NCBI GenBank assembly: GCA_020847435.1
Contig: JADLBX010000051.1
Location: forward strand, 1-59,852
DNA: 59,852 nt
Reading direction: 5' to 3'
Source of the DNA: Anaerolineales bacterium
GTDB taxonomy: Bacteria; Chloroflexota; Anaerolineae; Anaerolineales; Villigracilaceae
Part shown: piece after piece, positions 9,001 through 16,764 of the stretch
How positions within the stretch are numbered: the stretch's first letter is position 1
Layout of the letters: the number at the start of each line of letters is the position of its first letter
Program-made: the position numbers and the translations under genes
Notes under the pieces: model-generated
Seen by the model: only the letters and a program-made list of their open reading frames with translations
Database searches by the model: none
Told to the model about the DNA's origin: nothing

Positions 9001-11022
9001 AAAAGCACGTCGTTCCCGCCGTACGATCCATGGTTCGCGGGCGGCTACATCAACTACTATTATTACGGCTTTGTGCTGGTCGGCACGCCGGTGAAATTGC
9101 TCGGCATCGTCCCGTCCATCGCGTACAACTTTATCCTGCCGACTCTCTTCGCCATCGTCGGCATCTGCGCGTTTTCCATCGGATGGAATCTTTTAGATAA
9201 GGGCGAAAGCGGAAGGATGAATGATGAAAATTCATCCTTCGCCATTCAGCCTTCATCCTTAACTGCGGGACTCTCCGCTTCCGCCCTCACCGTTCTGCTC
9301 GGCAACCTCGGCACGATCCAGACGATCTACAACCGGATGCAGCAACTGGGCGCGGAGGGCGCCTTCAACTGGGAATCCACGTTTGCGCAGCGCGTGGGAT
9401 GGGCGACTCACGGCTTGAGCATGATCATCCGCGGCGAGGGTACGCTTCCCATCGGACCTGGAGACTGGTACTGGGATCCCAGCCGGGTCGTCCCGCCGCG
9501 CGGGGGCAACGAGATCACCGAGTTCCCACTGTTCACTTTCCTGTATAGCGATTTGCACGCGCACATGCTCGTCATGCCGCTGGCGTTGCTCGCCGTCAGT
9601 TGGGCGCTGGCGGTGGTCGCGGCGCGCGGAAGTTGGAAGAGTCAAGCCTACCCTGCATCTGAAGCGTGGATGACGGCGGCGGGATTGCTCGTCGGCGGGT
9701 TAATCGTCGGCGCGGTGTACCCCACAAATTTATCGGACGCGTACACTTATTTGCTGATCGCCCTGGTCGCGCTTGGGTATTCCGTTTGGCGCTACGTGGA
9801 GGCGGGTTCGCTCATCCGCCGCGCCGCGTGGACGGTCGGCGCGGTAGCGGTCTTGTTCGCGTTGGCGCGGTTGATGTACCTGCCGTATCGCATGTGGTAC
9901 GCGCAGGCGTACAGCGCGCTCGACCCGTGGAAGGGACCGTTCACGCCGATCTCGTCGTATCTCACCATGTGGGGCGTGTTCCTGTTCATCATCGTCGCGT
10001 GGATGGTGTGGGAAACGCGTGAATGGATGGCGGCAACGCCCGTTTCGTCGTTGCGGAAGTTGAAACCGTTCCAACATTTGATCGAAACCGCGCTGGTCGT
10101 CTTCGCGCTGATCTTGCTTCTCCTGCAATACAATCAGTCCAGCGCTTCGTACGGCGGCGTGGCGGCCAGTTGGATCGCGTTGCCGATCGCGGCTTGGGCG
10201 GGTGTGTTGCTCTTGCGCCCGGACCTGCCGGACGCGAAACGGTTTGTGTTGTTCCTCATCGGCACGGCTCTGCTCATCACGGTGATGGTCGAAGTCGTGG
10301 TGGTGATCGGCGATATCGGGCGGCAGAATACCATCTTCAAGTTTTATTTGCAGGCGTGGTTGTTGCTGGCGGCAAGCTCCGCCGCGGCTTTCGCTTGGAC
10401 TCTGCCGGCGTTCCTCCGTTGGCGGGCGGGCTGGCGCGCCTTCTGGCAGACTGGCATGATCCTGCTTGTCTCAGGCGCGGCGCTGTTCACCGTCACCGGT
10501 TCTTCCGGCAAGATTAACGACCGGTGGATCGCGGAAGCCCCTCACACGCTTGACGCGCTGACCTTCATGGACTACGCCCAATACGATTTGTACGGTCAGC
10601 GGTTGAACCTCAGCGAAGACTACCGCGCCATCCGCTGGATGCAGGATCATGTGCAAGGCTCGCCCGTGATCGTGGAAGCCGCTTCCGCCGGGCGGCAATA
10701 TGAATGGCATTCACGCTTCGCCATGTACACCGGCTTGCCGGACGTGGTCGGCTGGCAATGGCATCAACAACAACAGCGCCTCCTGCTCTCGCAACAGGTG
10801 ATTGACCGCGGCGTGGAGGTGGAAAATTTCTACAACAGCACAGACCCCGCGACGGTTCAGAACTTCCTCAAAACCTACGATGTGAAGTATATTATCGTCG
10901 GTCAGCTCGAACGCGCCGCCTACACGCCGGAAGGCATCGCCAAGTTCGATCAATACAAAGGGCAATCTTGGCGCGAGGTCTATCGCGACGGCGCGACCGT
11001 GATCTACGAGGTATTGCCGTAA
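6007..11022 (+). CDS. Fusion of GT39-like glycosyltransferase and YYY (DUF2298) membrane module
   Basis: 1671 residues. Residues 1 to about 490 form a GT39-like membrane part with an acidic HPDENFL motif after the first hydrophobic helix. Residues about 495-840 are a soluble, probably extracytoplasmic, beta-rich domain. From about 856 a second polytopic module starts (YPWLGLLIWY), homologous by eye to the whole of the 838-aa protein at 11500. It carries the Tyr run that gives the YYY family its name (Tyr1017-Tyr1020 in GGYINYYYYGF). Such proteins are known in Chloroflexota and archaea but are not functionally characterised; a role in polyprenyl-linked sugar transfer is inferred from the fused GT39 part. 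Four AT-rich or low-complexity inserts interrupt loops at about residues 196-236, 287-314, 458-475 and 1065-1086. Confidence 0.85.
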   Translation: MKREKYFWAYDILFLLVLILAGYLRLSGANWGEGEHQHPDENFLSGVLSSLQAKTCANGVTPLPSCPAEEQRWINLGEYFDSAASPLNPYNHGYSFFVYGDLPMTIVRVAVDALGGADVKLIGRQFSALADLFTIFFLYLIVSRLYDRRVGLLASLFSALTVMQIQQSHFFTTDLFVNTFAFLAIYFAVEIMLWKDQRLETEDSSTKSVEASNSLISNSPAPQLPLIAKQPFGTNYKALFTSPLFFLSLGFGIAYGMALASKLNIYPLALLLPGAFALRYFINDRAATTADDRPQTAANENSRRPASITNYYLLITACLIAGGIAAFLSFRVFQPYAFDGIKLNPQWVANIQEQRAQATGEADLPWNLQWARRTHLYSFENLTMWGLGLPLGILAWIGFLYMGWRILNGEWRHALLWGWTAAYFLWQSLQFNPTMRYQLPIYPLLGMMAAWFVFEQFPTTNHKLRTAYSVLRTAIAIIVITLTAAWAFAFQSIYTRTEPRIAASRWIFQNVPGPINAQIETDGSTYNQPIPIQLDGAVMADNPFDISFTPRRDGLLTAITLGHAANALASSSTLNLTLSSGPEFTPEQILATAALTADFDAQADPRGNAYTLELSQPVEVKRETPYYLRLQVDAGILTITGSAVVNETDYDYGLPFRVDGYDAFGGIYRGDLNLQVYWDDNADKLARFTSTLDQADYIFIPTNHQYAQITRLPERYPLTTVYYRELMGCPVGAEIIRCYHEAKPGDYEGRLGFDLVAVFTTYPKLGNFEINDEYAEEAFTFYDHPKVFIFKKNANYDSAQVQSILGAVDLTKAVRLTPRQFADYSDLMLPADRLASQRAGGTWSELFDYDWIQNKYPWLGLLIWYVFIFILGLAVYPLIRIAMPGLADRGYPLSRALGLVIFGWLAWMAGSVGIPYTRTTIAIVFGLILLLGAGLAYYQRDELREEWQTKKKYFLLIEGVFLAFFVIDLLIRLGNPDLWHPFKGGERPMDFSYFNAVIKSTSFPPYDPWFAGGYINYYYYGFVLVGTPVKLLGIVPSIAYNFILPTLFAIVGICAFSIGWNLLDKGESGRMNDENSSFAIQPSSLTAGLSASALTVLLGNLGTIQTIYNRMQQLGAEGAFNWESTFAQRVGWATHGLSMIIRGEGTLPIGPGDWYWDPSRVVPPRGGNEITEFPLFTFLYSDLHAHMLVMPLALLAVSWALAVVAARGSWKSQAYPASEAWMTAAGLLVGGLIVGAVYPTNLSDAYTYLLIALVALGYSVWRYVEAGSLIRRAAWTVGAVAVLFALARLMYLPYRMWYAQAYSALDPWKGPFTPISSYLTMWGVFLFIIVAWMVWETREWMAATPVSSLRKLKPFQHLIETALVVFALILLLLQYNQSSASYGGVAASWIALPIAAWAGVLLLRPDLPDAKRFVLFLIGTALLITVMVEVVVVIGDIGRQNTIFKFYLQAWLLLAASSAAAFAWTLPAFLRWRAGWRAFWQTGMILLVSGAALFTVTGSSGKINDRWIAEAPHTLDALTFMDYAQYDLYGQRLNLSEDYRAIRWMQDHVQGSPVIVEAASAGRQYEWHSRFAMYTGLPDVVGWQWHQQQQRLLLSQQVIDRGVEVENFYNSTDPATVQNFLKTYDVKYIIVGQLERAAYTPEGIAKFDQYKGQSWREVYRDGATVIYEVLP
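6673..6714. repeat. 42-base repeat inside the 1671-aa gene (copy 1)
   Basis: Matches 11735-11776 at 36 of 42 bases, including TTATCGCGAAGCA and GGGACCAATTAC. Both copies are inside coding sequence and keep the frame open, but at non-equivalent places in the two proteins. The centre keeps a CCC...GGG inverted pair although the three middle bases differ. Confidence 0.75.
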
Positions 11023-11055
11023 TCAAGAACTGCGTAATCCACACAAGGAGTTCCC

Positions 11056-11412
11056 ATGATCTACCACCTCACGTTCCGCAAGAACTGGAAGCACGCGCTG
11101 GCGACGGGACCGTTTCGTGACAAAAGCCTGGATAAAGAGGGTTTCATCCACTGCTCGACCGCGACGCAACTTGTGCCGGTGGCGATGCTCAACTTCCCTC
11201 AACGGCGCAAGTTAACCATCCTCGCAATTGACGAGACGCAGTTGACCTCGCCGGTGAAGTGGGAAAAACCCGACGGCGGTCCGCCGCCCGGCGTTCCCGT
11301 CGGTGACAAATTCCCGCACGTGTACGGTCCCATCAACCTCGAGGCGGTGATCAAAACGCCAGACATGGAACGCAACGCGGATGATGTCTTCGTCCTGCCG
11401 GATGATCTCTAA
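11056..11412 (+). CDS. DUF952 family protein
   Basis: 118 residues with a good ribosome-binding site (AAGGAG) ending 6 bases before the ATG. The DUF952 pattern is clear: an N-terminal IYHLT, a central EGFIHCST with conserved His and Cys, and a C-terminal HVYGPINLEAV. The family resembles glutathione S-transferase-linked or ADP-ribosyl-type small enzymes in some annotations, but its reaction is not established. It sits between two YYY genes with no obvious link to them, and is probably cytosolic. Confidence 0.88.
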   Translation: MIYHLTFRKNWKHALATGPFRDKSLDKEGFIHCSTATQLVPVAMLNFPQRRKLTILAIDETQLTSPVKWEKPDGGPPPGVPVGDKFPHVYGPINLEAVIKTPDMERNADDVFVLPDDL

Positions 11413-11422
11413 GCCTCAGCCA

Positions 11423-11472
11423 CTGGTCTCGATACGCCCCGCGACGATCATGCGGGGCTACTCGACCAGCGG
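11423..11472. repeat. REP-like element (third copy)
   Basis: Ends CTGGTCTCGATACG and CTACTCGACCAG flank a CCCCGC/GCGGGG stem. It is the same family as the two copies at 5856-5993 and again sits right before a YYY-protein gene. Confidence 0.7.
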
Positions 11473-11499
11473 ACCAATTCTCCAATTCTCTACTTTCGA

Positions 11500-14016
11500 A
11501 TGCTTTCCTTCCTCCTCTGGTACCTGCTCGCCACCCTCCTCGGCGGATTGACGTTTCCCCTCGCGTATTGTCTCTTCCCTGCGTTGAAAGATCGCGGCTA
11601 CACGTTGTCGCGCGCCTTCGGCTTGCTGGTTTGGGGCTACATCTTCTGGCTGTCCGCCTCGCTGGGCATCGCGCAAAACGATGTCGGCGGGTTGATGTTG
11701 GGACTCACTGTCCTTGTTGCGTTGAGCGGGTGGGCAATTACTAATTATCGCGAAGCATCCCAATGGGACCAATTACCAGTTACTAATTCTCCAATCCTCC
11801 TCTTCCTCAAATCCAACCGCCGCCTCGTCATCACCGTCGAACTCCTCTTCCTCCTCTCCTTCGCCTTCATGGCGTTCATCCGCGCAGGGAATCCCGAAAT
11901 CCTCGGCACCGAAAAGCCGATGGAACTGATGATGATCAACGGCATCATGCACTCGCCGACCTTCCCGCCGCGTGACTTGTGGCTGTCGGGCTATTCCATT
12001 TCGTATTACTACTTCGGCTACGTGATGACTTCCATGCTCGCGACGTTGACCGGCACGCCCGCCACCGCCGCGTTCAACCTGATGATCGCACTCATCTTCG
12101 CCTTGTCCGCCGTCGGCGCGTATGGAATTTTGTATAACCTGCTTTCAATGCGTCAAACGTCAAAAGTCGAAGGTCAGCCAGAAATCGTCAATCGTAAATC
12201 TGAAATCGTAAATTCTCTCCTCGCTCCTCTCTTCCTCTTACTCGTCTCCAACGTCGAAGGCTTCCTCGAAGTCCTCCACCGCCGCGGACTTTTTTGGACG
12301 GAAGGAAAAAACTTCTGGACGTGGCTCGACCTCCCTCAACTGCGCGACGCGCCGACTCAACCGCTCGGCTGGATTCCCGAGCGCTTCTGGTGGTGGTGGC
12401 GCGCCTCACGCGTGGTGCAAGATTATGAGTTGAACGGAAATTGGACCGGCGACGTGATTGATGAATTCCCCGCGTTCTCGTACGTGTTGGGCGATCTGCA
12501 TCCGCATGTGCTGGCGATGCCGTTCGTTCTGCTGGCGGTTGCGATCGGCTTGAATATTTTCCTCGGCGGCTGGCGCGGCAAGATCAACCTCTATTTCACG
12601 GAATTACATATCAGCAAGACCGGGTTCTTCCTGTGCGCGTTGATGTTGGGCGCGCTGGCATTCCTCAACACGTGGGACGTGCTGATCGGCGGCGCGCTGA
12701 TTCTTTTCAGTTACATACTTGCCCAGGTTCACCGTCCGGTCAAGGGCGAAGAGGGCGAAGCAGGCTGGAGGTGGGCAAGACTCGAGGATCTCTTCGCGCT
12801 CGGCATCCCACTGCTGATCGCCGCGTACGCGCTGTATCTTCCGTTCTTTATCGGATTTGATTCGCAAGCGGGAGGCATCCTGCCGTCATTCATGTACCCG
12901 ACGCGCGGCGCGCAGTTGTGGGTGATGTGGGGAACGCTGTTCGTGCCGATCTTCGCGTTCTTGTTCTATCGGCGTTCAATGAGCGCCGCGAACTGGCGCG
13001 CCGGAACACTCGCCTCGCTCGGAATTGTCTTGGCATTGTTCGCGCTGATGTTCTTATTCGGTTTCCTCGCCCTACAACTCAAGCCCGATTTAGTGCAACC
13101 GTTGATTCAATCGCAGGCGGAAAACGTAGGCGGCTTCATCGCCGCAAGCCTCACGCGCCGCTTGGCATATATCGGAAGCCTGTTCACACTGCTGGCGTTG
13201 ATGATTCCCACACTGGCGCATTTATTTGTCAAGCCGACCGATTCATTGAACGCAATGGACTCGGCGGAAACCGACGCGTCCGCCCCGCAACAGGACACGA
13301 CGCGGTCGTTTGCGCTTCTGCTGATCTTTCTCGGAGCGCTCCTGATCACAGGACCCGAGTTTATCTACCTGCGCGATAACTTTAACTATCGCATCAACAC
13401 CATCTTCAAATTCTATTATCAAGCGTGGATCATGCTCAGCCTCGCCGCCGCCTATGCCGTGGCGGTCCTGCTGAAAAACTTGCGCGGCGCGGCAAAGAGT
13501 ATTTTTAGCGCGGTCCTCGCGCTGGTTCTCGTTGTCGGTCTCACCTATCCCACGCTCGCGTTCGCCAACAAGACCAACAACTTCCAGCCGCCTTTCTTCG
13601 GTTACTCGCTCGACGATTTCGACCGCGTAAAACTTGAAAATCCCGACGAAGCCGCGGCAATCGAATGGCTCCGCTTCGCGCCCGACGGGATAGTTGCCGA
13701 GGCAGTCGGAGGCGCCTACTCCGCCTACGCGCGCATCGCCAACTACACCGGTATGCCGACCGTCCTAGGTTGGGATAATCACGAAGCCCAATGGCGCGAC
13801 AACGCTCTGCAAGGCACGCGTGCCTACGACATTGAAATCCTCTACACCACCTCGGACGGCTTCACCGCACAAGAGATCGTCGCGCGTTACAACATCCGCT
13901 ATATCTACATCGGCGGACTCGAGCGCACGACCTACGCGGTGGATGAAAGCAAATTCAGAAGTTTATTCAAACTGGTATTTCAACAAGGGAACGTGGCGAT
14001 CTACGAAGCGCCGTAA
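11500..14016 (+). CDS. YYY (DUF2298-type) polytopic membrane protein
   Basis: 838 residues, almost all hydrophobic helices. It aligns by eye with residues about 861-1671 of the upstream 1671-aa protein: both begin with a two-helix unit ending DRGYxLSRA, share RxGNPE/D and GEKPM-like blocks, the Tyr run (Tyr169-Tyr171 in GYSISYYYFGYVM), EFPxFxxxxxDLHxHxxAMP, a TIFKFYxQAW motif near the last third, and a C-terminal soluble part with NYTGMPTVLGW. Single-module members of about 700-900 residues are a known class of this family. Inserts sit at about residues 79-103 and 216-242. The DLHPH and EFP blocks face the predicted outer side and could be catalytic, which is inference. Confidence 0.85.
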   Translation: MLSFLLWYLLATLLGGLTFPLAYCLFPALKDRGYTLSRAFGLLVWGYIFWLSASLGIAQNDVGGLMLGLTVLVALSGWAITNYREASQWDQLPVTNSPILLFLKSNRRLVITVELLFLLSFAFMAFIRAGNPEILGTEKPMELMMINGIMHSPTFPPRDLWLSGYSISYYYFGYVMTSMLATLTGTPATAAFNLMIALIFALSAVGAYGILYNLLSMRQTSKVEGQPEIVNRKSEIVNSLLAPLFLLLVSNVEGFLEVLHRRGLFWTEGKNFWTWLDLPQLRDAPTQPLGWIPERFWWWWRASRVVQDYELNGNWTGDVIDEFPAFSYVLGDLHPHVLAMPFVLLAVAIGLNIFLGGWRGKINLYFTELHISKTGFFLCALMLGALAFLNTWDVLIGGALILFSYILAQVHRPVKGEEGEAGWRWARLEDLFALGIPLLIAAYALYLPFFIGFDSQAGGILPSFMYPTRGAQLWVMWGTLFVPIFAFLFYRRSMSAANWRAGTLASLGIVLALFALMFLFGFLALQLKPDLVQPLIQSQAENVGGFIAASLTRRLAYIGSLFTLLALMIPTLAHLFVKPTDSLNAMDSAETDASAPQQDTTRSFALLLIFLGALLITGPEFIYLRDNFNYRINTIFKFYYQAWIMLSLAAAYAVAVLLKNLRGAAKSIFSAVLALVLVVGLTYPTLAFANKTNNFQPPFFGYSLDDFDRVKLENPDEAAAIEWLRFAPDGIVAEAVGGAYSAYARIANYTGMPTVLGWDNHEAQWRDNALQGTRAYDIEILYTTSDGFTAQEIVARYNIRYIYIGGLERTTYAVDESKFRSLFKLVFQQGNVAIYEAP
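11735..11776. repeat. 42-base repeat inside the 838-aa gene (copy 2)
   Basis: Partner of 6673-6714 (36 of 42 bases identical). It encodes a polar loop absent from the equivalent place in the 1671-aa paralogue and is followed by a further AT-rich tract of TACTAATTCTCC type. Confidence 0.75.
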
Positions 14017-14069
14017 ACCAAAGGATAACTTCCACCTTGATTTGAGCCTGCCTGTGACGATGAATCCAA

Positions 14070-14441
14070 TCATTCGATAAATGATAGTGCCGCCTCCAGC
14101 GCTTGTGGAATGTCCATCGGCTGACTTGCCTCGATCTTTTTACCAAGGTGAAGATGGTCGGGATGCGTCGTAACTTCCGGATGATGCGGCGCATTATCCC
14201 ACCTGACGATCATCTGACCTTCTGAAGTTTGAAGATGGAAACGGTATTTCAGCCTTTTGAAATCCGGTTCTGTAACGACATATTCCGCGATATGCAGTTC
14301 AAATCCCCCGTTCAGCGTAAGCGACCCTCGTATATAACATTCCTCTTCCGAGATTTCGTCGAAAGAAACATCCGTGTGAATGACGTGGGGTGCAGCAAGG
14401 ATCGCCTTCTGCACGCCGGCATAATACTCGCGGGAATTCAC
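14070..14441 (-). CDS. TumE-type toxin (DUF6516 family)
   Basis: 123 residues from a GTG start that overlaps the stop of the upstream minus-strand gene in a GTGA overlap. The family signature is clear: an N-terminal helix (EYYAGVQKAILAAP), a beta region containing GFELHIAEYV, then KYRFHLQTSEGQMIVRWDN followed by APHHPEVTTHPDHLHL. Conserved His and Trp residues make an RNase-like role possible. Database annotation treats this family as the toxin of a two-gene system; here the gene order antitoxin-toxin and the 4-base overlap agree. The cassette is convergent with the YYY gene. Confidence 0.82.
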   Translation of the reverse strand: MNSREYYAGVQKAILAAPHVIHTDVSFDEISEEECYIRGSLTLNGGFELHIAEYVVTEPDFKRLKYRFHLQTSEGQMIVRWDNAPHHPEVTTHPDHLHLGKKIEASQPMDIPQALEAALSFIE

Positions 14442-14731
14442 ACGGAAACCCCCGAAAGGATTTCGTACCGCTCACGCCACAGCCTCAATCCGCGTGCCGC
14501 GGCATACCAATCGAAGAATTCCTGCTCATCGCCAAGTTTGCCGCTCTCGAACTGCTCCATGAATTTTGCCGACGTCAACTTGTACTTCTTCTCAAACCGT
14601 TTACAAACGGTCGCATAATGTTCGAAACGCTGGCGCGCATTCACCGCCGCGCTGTTCAACGCAAAAGACACCGCATTGCGGATGCTTCCTTTTTCGTGCC
14701 GGGAGGTTTTGGTTCTCACTGAAAGATTCAT
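14438..14731 (-). CDS. Putative antitoxin partner of the TumE-type toxin
   Basis: 97 residues from the ATG at 14731 (MNLSVRTKTS); a longer reading from 14944 runs through a repeat and is not credible. The middle is a helix rich in Arg and Ala (NARQRFEHYATVCKRFEKKY), the end has KFMEQFESGKLGDEQEFFDW, a motif I recall from small genes next to DUF6516 toxins. No HTH is obvious. The antitoxin role is inferred from position, size and the overlap with the toxin start. Confidence 0.7.
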   Translation of the reverse strand: MNLSVRTKTSRHEKGSIRNAVSFALNSAAVNARQRFEHYATVCKRFEKKYKLTSAKFMEQFESGKLGDEQEFFDWYAAARGLRLWRERYEILSGVSV

Positions 14732-14838
14732 AATGCGCCTCTGTGATGCAACAAATTTTAGCACAAACCTCCGGTAAACTTCGGCTTGTTTCCATTGGAG
14801 AATATCCAATTGAGAAAGTAAAAAACTCTTTGCCGTAG

Positions 14839-14889
14839 AAAACACAGAGTTCTCAGAGAAGATTCTCAAAATCTCTGCGCTCTCTGTGG
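14839..14889. repeat. CACAGAG-type intergenic inverted repeat
   Basis: Arms of the ACACAGAG...CTCTGTGG type around an AT-rich centre. Related elements are at 33371-33428 and 56091-56149. It lies in the 239-base gap between the divergent antitoxin and GT39 genes. Confidence 0.55.
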
Positions 14890-14957
14890 CTAAAAACGCC
14901 ATGTTGGACACTCCCTTCCATTGACACTCCGCCTCTTCACCCACATCACAGGCAGGG

Positions 14958-14963
14958 TAAAAT
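14958..14963 (+). promoter_or_regulatory. -10-like box just before the 597-aa glycosyltransferase
   Basis: TAAAAT in the context GGGTAAAATTG, seven bases before the ATG at 14971, with no ribosome-binding site. The distance fits a transcript that begins at or very near the start codon. Confidence 0.35.
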
Positions 14964-14970
14964 TGCGCCC

Positions 14971-16764
14971 ATGACCTCTTCCCCGTTCAAACACGAAGGC
15001 TGGCTGTACGGGCTGGCTTTTCTGATCGCCGCCGCGTTCCGTTTTATCGCGCTGGGGGCGTCGCCGCTCACCGACTCGGAAGCGACCCTCGCCCTGCAAG
15101 CGCTCGATCTGGCGCGCGGCGAATCGCCGTTGCTTGCGCCACAACCCGCCTACATCCTCTTCAGCGCCGCGCTCTTCGCCGTCACAGAAAGTACGGCGTT
15201 TCTCGCGCGCTTTCTACCGGCGTTGGCCGGCAGCGCGCTGGTCTTCGCGCCGTATTACTTCCGCGAAAAGATTCGCCCGCGCCCGGCGTTGATCCTCGCC
15301 TGCCTCATCGCCTTCGACCCGGGCTTGGTCGCGCTGTCGCGGCAGGCAAACGGGACCATCCTCGCCGCGACCTTTCTGCTCTTCGCGTGGGCGATGTGGA
15401 ATCATAAGCGTCTCGTCCCCGCCGGAATCTTCGCCGCCCTGGCGCTGCTCTCCGGCCCCTCGCTTTGGGCAGGCATCCTCACCCTCGCTATCACCTCCAT
15501 CTTTCTGCGCGGCGCAAAACCCTCCGCCAACAACCAACCTCCCCTCGCAGACTCTGAAATCGAAAATCTGAAATCGTCAATCGAAAATCATAAATCGAAA
15601 ATCGTAAATCAAGATTCTCCAATTTACCAATTACCAATTACCAATTACCAATTACTCGCTCCCTTCCTCGCCACCCTCCTCCTCTGTGGCACACTCTTCT
15701 TCCTCGCCCCAAACGGATTGAGCGCCGCGTTCGCCGCCATTCCAGCCTACCTCAGCGGCTGGGTCACGCAAACCGTTACAACGCCCGGGCGCGTCCTGCT
15801 CGCCTTTTTCGCCTACGAACCGCTGGGAATTTTTCTCGCCGCGCTCGCCGTCTTCCGCGCCGTGCGGACGAACGGCAAACGCGCCAAACGCCTGGCGCTC
15901 TGGTTTGGCGTCGCGCTTTTGCTCGCGGTCTTTTACCGCCAACCCGGCGAGTTGGTCTGGGCGATCATGCCCCTGCTCGTAGTCGCCGCGTTTGAACTCG
16001 CCCGCGCCTTCGAGATCCAGCGCGCAGAGCTTGCTGAAACCGGCATCGTCAGCGGCGCGCTCTCGATCCTGCTCGTCTACACCTGGTTCAACATTTCCGG
16101 CTTTGCCCTCGATCCATCCAACGCGCTCCCGGTCACCCTGCCGTTCATCGGCGAGGTGCAAAACGCGCGCACACTGGCGCTGGCGGGTTCGCTCCTCATC
16201 GTCCTTGTCTGCATCGCATTGGTGGCGTTGGGTTGGTCGGCGCGCATCGCCCGTCTCGGCGCCACCTTCACCTTCGCCGCGTTCCTCAGCGTGTATGCCT
16301 GCGCCGCGGCTTGGGGCGCCAGCGGACTGCGCGACCCGAACGGATTCGAACTTTGGATTTCGGATGCGCGCGCCGCACAAGCGGACTTGTTGCTCGCCAG
16401 CGTAGACGAACTCTCCGAATTCAGCCTCGGTCATTCCCAGTCTCAGCCTGTCACAATTGCGGGCATCGTTTCCCCCGCCCTCGAATGGACTCTGCGAAAC
16501 CACGCCGTGGAAACGGTGGACGCGCTCGACCCACAACTCACGCCGCCCATCCTCATCACAGCGTTGATGAACGATCCCGGTCTCCCCGCCGCCTATCGCG
16601 GACAGGACTTCACGTGGCGCGTCCAGCCGCAATGGGAAATCGTTCAACCGCAGGACTGGCTAAAGTGGTTCGTCTTCCGCGAACTGCCCGCCGAAAACGA
16701 AACGATCATCCTCTGGGCGCGCGCCGATCTCTTCCCAGACGCGCGCAAGGACGCACAGCCTTGA
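14971..16764 (+). CDS. GT39-type polytopic membrane glycosyltransferase
   Basis: 597 residues. After MTSSPFKHEGWL the first helix is followed by an acidic loop (GASPLTDSEATLALQALDLA) in the position of the catalytic acid of GT39/PMT enzymes, which transfer sugars from polyprenyl phosphates. About ten more hydrophobic helices and a soluble C-terminal domain (about residues 465-597) follow. Residues 188-228 are a low-complexity insert made of repeated AAATCG and CAATTAC units, not expected in the family. The stop overlaps the cytidylate kinase start in a TTGA overlap. Confidence 0.78.
   Translation: MTSSPFKHEGWLYGLAFLIAAAFRFIALGASPLTDSEATLALQALDLARGESPLLAPQPAYILFSAALFAVTESTAFLARFLPALAGSALVFAPYYFREKIRPRPALILACLIAFDPGLVALSRQANGTILAATFLLFAWAMWNHKRLVPAGIFAALALLSGPSLWAGILTLAITSIFLRGAKPSANNQPPLADSEIENLKSSIENHKSKIVNQDSPIYQLPITNYQLLAPFLATLLLCGTLFFLAPNGLSAAFAAIPAYLSGWVTQTVTTPGRVLLAFFAYEPLGIFLAALAVFRAVRTNGKRAKRLALWFGVALLLAVFYRQPGELVWAIMPLLVVAAFELARAFEIQRAELAETGIVSGALSILLVYTWFNISGFALDPSNALPVTLPFIGEVQNARTLALAGSLLIVLVCIALVALGWSARIARLGATFTFAAFLSVYACAAAWGASGLRDPNGFELWISDARAAQADLLLASVDELSEFSLGHSQSQPVTIAGIVSPALEWTLRNHAVETVDALDPQLTPPILITALMNDPGLPAAYRGQDFTWRVQPQWEIVQPQDWLKWFVFRELPAENETIILWARADLFPDARKDAQP
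15545..15655. repeat. In-frame low-complexity repeat tract
   Basis: Successive units of AAATCGAAAATC type, then four near-tandem copies of CAATTAC, inside the 597-aa gene. The same units appear at 12180-12220 (coding) and 33437-33474 (intergenic, before parA). Confidence 0.7.

Noticed and set aside
15545..15655. CRISPR-like array of short repeats
   Set aside because: Units are too short, irregular and without spacers, and they lie in an open reading frame.
16233..16760. Long N-terminal extension of cytidylate kinase
   Set aside because: It is an Arg-rich alternative-frame reading of the glycosyltransferase gene; the P-loop starts right after the TTG at 16761.
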